Part shown: piece after piece, positions 28,918-34,060 of the stretch
Layout: each line of letters begins with the position of its first letter
How positions within the stretch are numbered: the stretch's first letter is position 1
The notes under the pieces: generated by a model
Databases searched by the model: none
Seen by the model: the letters and a program-made list of their open reading frames with translations, nothing else
Told to the model about the DNA's origin: nothing
Assembly (NCBI RefSeq): GCF_002257455.1
Contig: NZ_NCKN01000009.1
Location: forward strand, 1-34,060
Length of the DNA: 34,060 nt
DNA from: Microbacterium sp. 13-71-7
Lineage (GTDB): Bacteria; Actinomycetota; Actinomycetes; Actinomycetales; Microbacteriaceae
Direction of reading: 5' to 3'
Position numbers and translations under genes: made by a program

Positions 28918-29882
28918 GCATCCCCGCCGGTACGCCGGCCTCTGCTCCCGCTGCGGCGCCGGGAGCTGCCGCGACCGCGACCCCTCGCACGCGCCTGGAT
29001 CGCGCGACGTGGTCCGCGCGCGCGGCGGCGCACGAGGAGCGCGCGGACAGGCTGACCGCGGAGCACCGCGCCCGCCAGGCGCGCCGCGAGAAGCACCCCG
29101 TCCACGACTTCCTCTTCACGTACTACGGCTACAAACCGGGCCAGCTGCGCCGCTGGCATCCCGGAGCGGGCGTGGCGCTCGAGGACGCGCCGGAGCGGGC
29201 GGGCTGGCGCTGGTACTCCCCCGCGCCCGATCCCGACTCCGGGGCCTCCGGATCCGGATCCGATGCCGTCATGCCCGACGCGGACGCCTTCGCCTCCGAC
29301 AAGCCGGAGCTGGCGCGCCTCGTGCACGCGATGCTCGCGCGCACCGCCGCGCGTCCCGGGCAGTTCGGCTGCTTCGGACTCCATGAGTGGGCGATGGTGT
29401 ACCGGACGCCGGAGCATCGGCACGCGGTGCCGCTGCGGCTGGGCCAGGCCGGCACCGACGCGGTCGTGGAGCAGGGCGAGCTGCGCTGCACGCACATCGA
29501 CGCCTTCCGCTTCTTCACTCCGGAGGCGGTGCCCCGCAACCGGCTCGTCCCGACCCGCGAGACGCAGCCCCTCCTCGAGCAGCCGGGCTGCCTGCACGCG
29601 GGCATGGACGTGTACAAGTGGGCGATGAAGCTCGGTCCGCTCGTCCCGGGCGAGATCCTGCTGGACGCGTTCGAGCTGGCCCGCGACATCCGCATCCTGG
29701 ACATGGAGGCAGCACCCTACGATCTCTCCGACTGGGGTGTCGTCCCGGTGCGGATCGAGACCGCGGAGGGCAAGGCGGAGTACGTGCGTCGTCAGCGCGA
29801 GTTCGCCGAACGCGGCAACATCCTGCGCGCCCGGATCCTCGAGGCCTGGCAGGGCGCGGCGGACCGACGACCGGAGCCGTGA
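28914..29882 (+). CDS. Conserved actinobacterial protein, often labelled 3-methyladenine DNA glycosylase
   Basis: A 322-residue soluble protein. After an Ala/Pro-rich N-terminus, it has a strongly basic helix (LTAEHRARQARREKHPVHDFL), FTYYGYKPGQLRRWHPG, GQFGCFGLHEWAMVYRTPE, RCTHIDAFRFFTPEA and HAGMDVYKWAMKLGPL. I recognise it as a family that databases in actinobacteria commonly name 3-methyladenine DNA glycosylase, but I see neither an HhH-GPD motif nor an AlkA-like catalytic Asp context, so the label is doubtful. The many conserved His, Cys, Asp and Trp residues suggest an enzyme. It overlaps the phosphatase gene by 4 bp, and its stop is 4 bp from the convergent NagZ-like gene. Confidence 0.75.
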   Translation: MSIPAGTPASAPAAAPGAAATATPRTRLDRATWSARAAAHEERADRLTAEHRARQARREKHPVHDFLFTYYGYKPGQLRRWHPGAGVALEDAPERAGWRWYSPAPDPDSGASGSGSDAVMPDADAFASDKPELARLVHAMLARTAARPGQFGCFGLHEWAMVYRTPEHRHAVPLRLGQAGTDAVVEQGELRCTHIDAFRFFTPEAVPRNRLVPTRETQPLLEQPGCLHAGMDVYKWAMKLGPLVPGEILLDAFELARDIRILDMEAAPYDLSDWGVVPVRIETAEGKAEYVRRQREFAERGNILRARILEAWQGAADRRPEP

Positions 29883-29886
29883 CCGC

Positions 29887-31086
29887 TCAGTGATGACGGG
29901 CGGCGATGTCGAGTCGGAGCGCGACCACCCTGGATGCCGCCTCGCGGAGCCGATCGGCGGGAAGTGCGCCGCTGCGGACCGCGGCGACGAGCCCGTCTGC
30001 GATCTTCTGCGCGGTGTCGGGCCCCGCACCGTCGAGGGCGAGCACGAGATCGCTCCCCGCGGCGACCGCCTGCACGGCGTCGGCCACCTCGTCCGCATAG
30101 GCGGGATCCCCGGAGTCGACCAGCATGTCGAGGTCGTCGGTCACGATGACGCCGCGGAAGCCGAGGTCGTCGCGCAGGATCCGATGCCAGCGCGGCGACA
30201 GGGACGCCGGCTGCGCATCGACGGCCGTGTACGCGAGATGCCCCATCATCACGATCGGAGCACCCGCCCTGATGCCCGCCAGGAACGGCGGCGCCACCTG
30301 TGCGCGCCAGGTCTCCAGATCCATCGCCGTGCTCGGGATCATGTGGTGCGAGTCGCCCTCGGCGGCCCCGTGCCCCGGGAAGTGCTTGAGGGTCGTGGAC
30401 ACCCAGGACGCCTCACCACGCACCGCCGCGTCGACGCGCTCGGCCGCGGCACCCGGATCCGTGCCGAACGAGCGGTCGTAGATGAAGGAGTCCGGTGAGG
30501 ACGCCACGTCCGCGACGACGCCGAAGTTGACCGTCACGCCCGATTGCGCGAGCAGCATGCCGCGCCGGGCGAACGCCGCCCTGGCGGCTCCAGGGGACTG
30601 CGCCTTGAGCACGTCCGCACCCGGCTGATCGTCCCAGGGCAGGCGCACCACGTCGCCGCCCTCCTCGTCCGTCGCGATGAGAGGCGGCAGAGCGGGATCG
30701 ATCGTGAGCGCCGAGGCCATCGCCTGTAGATCGCCCGGGGTGGCGGGCACGTTGGATCCCATCAGGATGAAGCCGCCGAATCCGCGGCTCATCATCGCGC
30801 GCATCCCGGCGGGATCCGCGCCGGGCGTGTTGCCCATCACCACGGCGGACGCCTGCTGCGCGAGATCCAGCCGCGCCATGACGTCCGGCACGCGGGAGCG
30901 CGCAGGCGATGTCGGTGTGGGACTCGCGGTCCGCGCGTGCGCGGTGGGCGCAGCCGCGCCTGATCCGCCCGCGGACGAGGGATTCGGCGCACAGGCGGAT
31001 GCCGCGAGCAGGGTCGAGATCAGCAGGACGACGGCGCCGGCACGCCTGCCGGCCGCGTGCGACTCGTGGGCTCGCCTCGTGAACAC
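29887..31086 (-). CDS. Family 3 glycoside hydrolase lipoprotein (NagZ-like beta-N-acetylhexosaminidase)
   Basis: About 399 residues. A signal with a lipobox-like LLAASAC ends at a Cys, followed by a Ser/Ala/Pro/Thr linker and the GH3 barrel. NagZ marks: KHFPGHGAAEGDSHHMIP (the KHFPGHG loop with the acid/base His-Asp dyad) and GVIVTDDLDML (nucleophile Asp). It would remove N-acetylglucosamine from peptidoglycan fragments outside the membrane. I prefer GTG at 31086 because GGAGG is 7 bp away; the ATG at 31092 has it only 1 bp away. It is transcribed towards the conserved gene at 28914 with 4 bp between stops, and divergently from the ThrE-type exporter. Confidence 0.9.
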   Translation of the reverse strand: MFTRRAHESHAAGRRAGAVVLLISTLLAASACAPNPSSAGGSGAAAPTAHARTASPTPTSPARSRVPDVMARLDLAQQASAVVMGNTPGADPAGMRAMMSRGFGGFILMGSNVPATPGDLQAMASALTIDPALPPLIATDEEGGDVVRLPWDDQPGADVLKAQSPGAARAAFARRGMLLAQSGVTVNFGVVADVASSPDSFIYDRSFGTDPGAAAERVDAAVRGEASWVSTTLKHFPGHGAAEGDSHHMIPSTAMDLETWRAQVAPPFLAGIRAGAPIVMMGHLAYTAVDAQPASLSPRWHRILRDDLGFRGVIVTDDLDMLVDSGDPAYADEVADAVQAVAAGSDLVLALDGAGPDTAQKIADGLVAAVRSGALPADRLREAASRVVALRLDIAARHH

Positions 31087-31209
31087 CCGCATGCCTCCAG
31101 CCTAGGTCGCCGCGGCTGGGGGTCTCCGGGGCCCGGCGGTGCGGATCGGTGCTGCCTGCCGAGCGGGGCGTGCGCGGGCGCGAAGCCGCACGTTCTACGA
31201 TTTCAGGTG

Positions 31210-32499
31210 ATGTCCCCTTCCGACCCCGTCTCCCCCGACGTCGCTCTCGGCGATCTCGGCGCGCTGCTGCTCGATTCCGGCGTGTCCGTGACCGACGTGC
31301 GCGGCACGCTCGAGCGCGCCCGCGACGCGACCGCACCCGGCACCGACCTCTCGTTCGCCGTGCTCCCGGAGCATGTCTTCGTGAGCCGCCCAGGCGTCCC
31401 AGGGGCGACCACGATCTCTGCCGGCGGAGGGATCGGTCTGACGTTCCGCCAGACCGCCCATGCGTCGCGTCTCGCACGGCGGCTCGAGGCGGGACGCGTC
31501 ACGCTGGACCAGGTGCCCGCGCACATCTCGCACATCCGCGGGCTGGAGCGGAAGCACCCGGTCCTGCAGACCGCGCTCGGCGGCGCGCTCCTCGCCGCGG
31601 GACTCGCCGTGCTGTTCCGCTGCCCGTGGTGGGCGATCGTGCTCGCACTGCTGGTCGGCGGGCTCGTCGCCGCGATCGTGCTGGCGACGGAGCGGATCCG
31701 CGCCGCCGCCGCGGTGGTCCCGTTCGTCGCATCGCTGATCTCCACCCTCGTCGTCGGCGTGGTCGCCGATCGCCTGGATCTGGGCGCGGTGCCGCTCTTC
31801 GCGGTCTGCGCGCCCGTCGCGCTCCTCGTCCCCGGCGCCCTCATCACGAACGCGCTCCTCGAGCTCACCGCGGCCGACATCGTCACCGGGGCATCGCGGC
31901 TGGTCTACGGCCTGATCATGCTCACGTTCATGGCGGCGGGGATCTTCACCGGCGCGGCAGCGACCGGGCTGCGCGTGGATCCGCGTTCCGCCGCCCTCGT
32001 CGGGGAGACCTCGCTCGTCACGGGCCATGGCGGATGGGAGGCGGTCCCTCCGCTGGCCTGGAGCTGGATCGGCGTCGTGGTGCTCGCGATCGGCATCGGG
32101 CTGAGCTTCGGATCCGGCTTCCGCCTCACGATCGCGACGGTGATCGTGATGCTCTGCACCTACGCGGCGCTCATGCTGCTGAGCCCGTACACCGGCAGCA
32201 CCGTCGCGACCGGGATCACCGCCGGGCTGCTATTCCTCGCCGCGCGTGTGCTGGAGCGGATGACGCTCGCCGTCCCCGCGACGGTATCGTTCCAGCCGGC
32301 CTTCCTGCTGCTCGTCCCCGGCACGGTCGGGCTCGTCGCGCTCGCGTCCTTCGACGCCGCGGCCCTCGCCGGCGCCCCGATGATCTTCATCAGCCTGTGC
32401 ATCGGGACGAAGGTCGGCGCACTGATCGCGGATGTGCTGCGGATCACCCGCCCCGTCTCGGCGTCCACCGCGACCGGATCGATCCGCATCATCCGCTGA
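31210..32499 (+). CDS. ThrE-family threonine/serine exporter
   Basis: A 429-residue membrane protein with the ThrE order: a cytoplasmic N-terminal domain (about 10-115; LLLDSGVSVTDVRGTLERA, then HASRLARRLEAG and SHIRGLERKHP), five helices of the DUF1212 half and five of the DUF3815 half, the last helices ending before ISLCIGTKVGALIADVLRI. It exports small amino acids such as threonine and serine. GTG 31207 directly precedes ATG 31210 and either could be used; the Shine-Dalgarno is weak. The 117 bp between it and the NagZ-like gene serve as a divergent promoter region. Confidence 0.88.
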   Translation: MSPSDPVSPDVALGDLGALLLDSGVSVTDVRGTLERARDATAPGTDLSFAVLPEHVFVSRPGVPGATTISAGGGIGLTFRQTAHASRLARRLEAGRVTLDQVPAHISHIRGLERKHPVLQTALGGALLAAGLAVLFRCPWWAIVLALLVGGLVAAIVLATERIRAAAAVVPFVASLISTLVVGVVADRLDLGAVPLFAVCAPVALLVPGALITNALLELTAADIVTGASRLVYGLIMLTFMAAGIFTGAAATGLRVDPRSAALVGETSLVTGHGGWEAVPPLAWSWIGVVVLAIGIGLSFGSGFRLTIATVIVMLCTYAALMLLSPYTGSTVATGITAGLLFLAARVLERMTLAVPATVSFQPAFLLLVPGTVGLVALASFDAAALAGAPMIFISLCIGTKVGALIADVLRITRPVSASTATGSIRIIR

Positions 32500-32514
32500 A
32501 CCCGGCCGGCTCCG

Positions 32515-33627
32515 TCAGGCCACGTCGACCGGGGCCGGCGTCAGGGCGAGATACCGCTGCACTCCGCGCGCGGCGGTGCGGCCGGCCCTGTTCGCGCCGA
32601 TCGTGCTCGCCGAGGGGCCGTAGCCCACGAGCTGGATCCGCGGATCCTTGACGGCCGTCGTGCCCCGACCGTTGCGGTCGAGCTGGATCCCGCCGTGCTC
32701 GCTGCGCAGGTGCAGCGGGGCGAGATGCCCGATCGCGGGACGGAACCCCGTGGCCCACAGGATCACGTCCACGGGTTCGAACGTGCCGTCGGCCCAGCGC
32801 ACGCCGTCCGGCTCGATGCGCTCGAACATCGGCCGGCGGGCGTCGTAGACGCCCCGTCGCGCCGCCTCCTGCTCCTGCGGCCGCAGCATCAGGCCGGTCA
32901 CGCTGACCACGCTCTGCGGGGCGAGGCCCTGCGCGACGCGCTGCTCGACGAGCGCCACGGCGGCGGCTCCGGCCTCCGGGGTGAAGTCGTCGTGGCGCCA
33001 CACGGGCGGACGGCGCGTCGCCCATACGACCTCGGCGATCGGTGCGAGCGCGCCCAGGAACTGCACGGCCGATGCCCCGCCGCCGACCACGAGCACGCGC
33101 TTGCCGCGCAGGTGCTCCGGCCCCGGATAGTCGACGGTGTGGAACTGCTCCCCGAGGAACGTCTCCATCCCCGGGTAATGCGGCAGGAACGGCTGCGTCC
33201 ACGTGCCGGTGGCGTTGACGAGGGTGCGCGAACGCCAGCTCCGATCCCCCGCGTGCACGACCAGGATCCCGTCGTCGTCGGTCACCCTGTCGACGTGCAC
33301 CGGACGGATCACGGGCACCTCATGGGTGCGCTCGTAGCCGGCGAAGTACGCGGGCACCGCCCGATTCGCCTGCTCCGTGGTGCGCGGGGGCGGGACGGAT
33401 CCCGGCAGCTCGGCGACGCCGTGCACGTCCTGCATCGTGAGCGCGTCCCAGCGGTGCTGCCATGCTCCCCCTGGCGCGTCGTCCGCGTCGAGGACCACGT
33501 GCGCGATGCCGAGCCGGCGCAGATGGTGCGAACTCGACAGGCCGGCCTGGCCGGCGCCGATCACGATGCTGTCGAGGATGTCCACGGCCGATGCAACGTC
33601 TGGGGCGCGCCCGCTGTTCCCCCGCAT
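32515..33627 (-). CDS. FAD-dependent monooxygenase-like oxidoreductase
   Basis: The 370-residue protein has two Rossmann motifs: GAGQAG for FAD (residues 24-29, in IVIGAGQAGLSSSHHL) and GGGASA for NADPH (in RVLVVGGGASAVQFLGAL). Between them lies FLGEQFHTVDYPG, close to the FxGxxxHxxx fingerprint of flavin-containing monooxygenases, and near the end is LWATGFRPAIGHLAPL. This is the FMO/TrkA-like group with unknown substrate. ATG 33627 has GGAG 4 bp upstream; a GTG at 33585 is an alternative that would start right before the FAD motif. It converges with the exporter gene, 15 bp between stops. The 134 bp upstream to the next ORF hold no clear promoter. Confidence 0.88.
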   Translation of the reverse strand: MRGNSGRAPDVASAVDILDSIVIGAGQAGLSSSHHLRRLGIAHVVLDADDAPGGAWQHRWDALTMQDVHGVAELPGSVPPPRTTEQANRAVPAYFAGYERTHEVPVIRPVHVDRVTDDDGILVVHAGDRSWRSRTLVNATGTWTQPFLPHYPGMETFLGEQFHTVDYPGPEHLRGKRVLVVGGGASAVQFLGALAPIAEVVWATRRPPVWRHDDFTPEAGAAAVALVEQRVAQGLAPQSVVSVTGLMLRPQEQEAARRGVYDARRPMFERIEPDGVRWADGTFEPVDVILWATGFRPAIGHLAPLHLRSEHGGIQLDRNGRGTTAVKDPRIQLVGYGPSASTIGANRAGRTAARGVQRYLALTPAPVDVA

Positions 33628-33761
33628 CGATCTCCGGATCCTCTCCGGTTTTCTTCGCAGGGGCGCGTCACTATCGGCGGGTTGCCGACTCTCTACATCG
33701 AGGGCCCGTCACGGGTCCGGACGATCGGCTCGCGAGGAGCCGGTCGAGGAGTGAGGATGAC

Positions 33762-34055
33762 ATGCGCAACCCGGAGACGCCAGACGAAGATTCCGCCGCC
33801 GCTTCGGAGGAGTCGGCCGAGCGTGCGATCGACCGGAGAAGGGTGCGGCCCAGCGCTGCCTGGAACCTGGCGGTCATCACGGCCGTCGCCGCCGCCGACG
33901 ATGCGGCAGCCGCTGCCGAGGAGGCCGCAGCGGCCGCGGCCGTCACCGCGGCTCCCGCAGAAGGTGCGATGCCGCACTGCGCTCCCCACGACGTCCGCCC
34001 GCATGAGCACCCGCGCCGCGTCCTGCGCAAAGGAGCCGCCCAGGCCCGCGGCTGA
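33762..34055 (+). CDS. Small Ala/Glu-rich hypothetical protein
   Basis: A 97-residue ORF with AGGA 6 bp before the ATG. Composition is unusual: an acidic start (ETPDEDSAAASEESAE), a region nearly pure in Ala with Asp/Glu (AAADDAAAAAEEAAAAAA, likely one helix) and a His/Arg-rich tail. No family recognised. A GC-rich frame of this composition can arise by chance, so the call depends mainly on the ribosome-binding site. Confidence 0.42.
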   Translation: MRNPETPDEDSAAASEESAERAIDRRRVRPSAAWNLAVITAVAAADDAAAAAEEAAAAAAVTAAPAEGAMPHCAPHDVRPHEHPRRVLRKGAAQARG

Positions 34056-34060
34056 GGATC

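Overview
The window looks like a chromosome segment of a high-GC Gram-positive actinobacterium, most likely of the family Microbacteriaceae (Microbacterium or a close relative). This rests on the GC-rich third positions, the LGFP-repeat and ThrE-type proteins, the comEA-comEC and leuS genes, and actinobacterial promoter and ribosome-binding-site style. I had no database, so the genus is an inference.

Region 1 (about 1-9.9 kb) is a catabolic island for methoxylated aromatic acids. On the + strand are a methylenetetrahydrofolate reductase-like gene, formyl-tetrahydrofolate deformylase (purU), a tetrahydrofolate-dependent aromatic O-demethylase (LigM/DesA family) and a PadR regulator. On the - strand an overlapping set reads 4-oxalomesaconate hydratase (galB type, PIG-L fold), CHA aldolase (galC type), 4-oxalomesaconate tautomerase (galD type, PrpF fold) and a type I (VOC) extradiol dioxygenase. 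A second LigM/DesA paralogue diverges from galB, and a MarR regulator follows it. The logic is: syringate loses two methyl groups to tetrahydrofolate, giving gallate; the ring is opened directly to 4-oxalomesaconate; the Gal enzymes take this to pyruvate and oxaloacetate; the methyl groups leave through MTHFR, a housekeeping FolD (not in the window) and PurU as formate. No LigC or LigI gene is present, which favours gallate over protocatechuate 4,5-cleavage. A shared imperfect palindrome lies in front of both + strand demethylase units.

Region 2 (9.9-13.0 kb) holds the competence genes comEC and comEA.

Region 3 (13.1-22.5 kb, - strand) is a polymorphic-toxin locus. It begins with a membrane-anchored protein overlapping a very large secreted RHS/YD-repeat protein, which is cut by a single in-frame TAG near its C-terminal end. 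The RHS tip is glycine-rich and possibly membrane-active. After it come two small two-helix membrane proteins (candidate immunity), a broken nuclease-toxin tail (Tox-REase-5-like, also with an in-frame TAG) placed 7 bp before an Imm52-like immunity gene, and two further immunity-like genes. The 13.7-16.2 kb part is visibly AT-richer than its surroundings.

Region 4 (22.6-34 kb) is ordinary chromosome: an HD-domain hydrolase, an LGFP-repeat/SGNH secreted hydrolase, leuS, an App1-type phosphatase overlapping a conserved protein often named 3-methyladenine DNA glycosylase, a GH3/NagZ lipoprotein, a ThrE-type exporter, a flavin monooxygenase and a small Ala-rich ORF. Both accessory islands flank the leuS/comEA-comEC neighbourhood, suggesting that this locus tolerates insertions.
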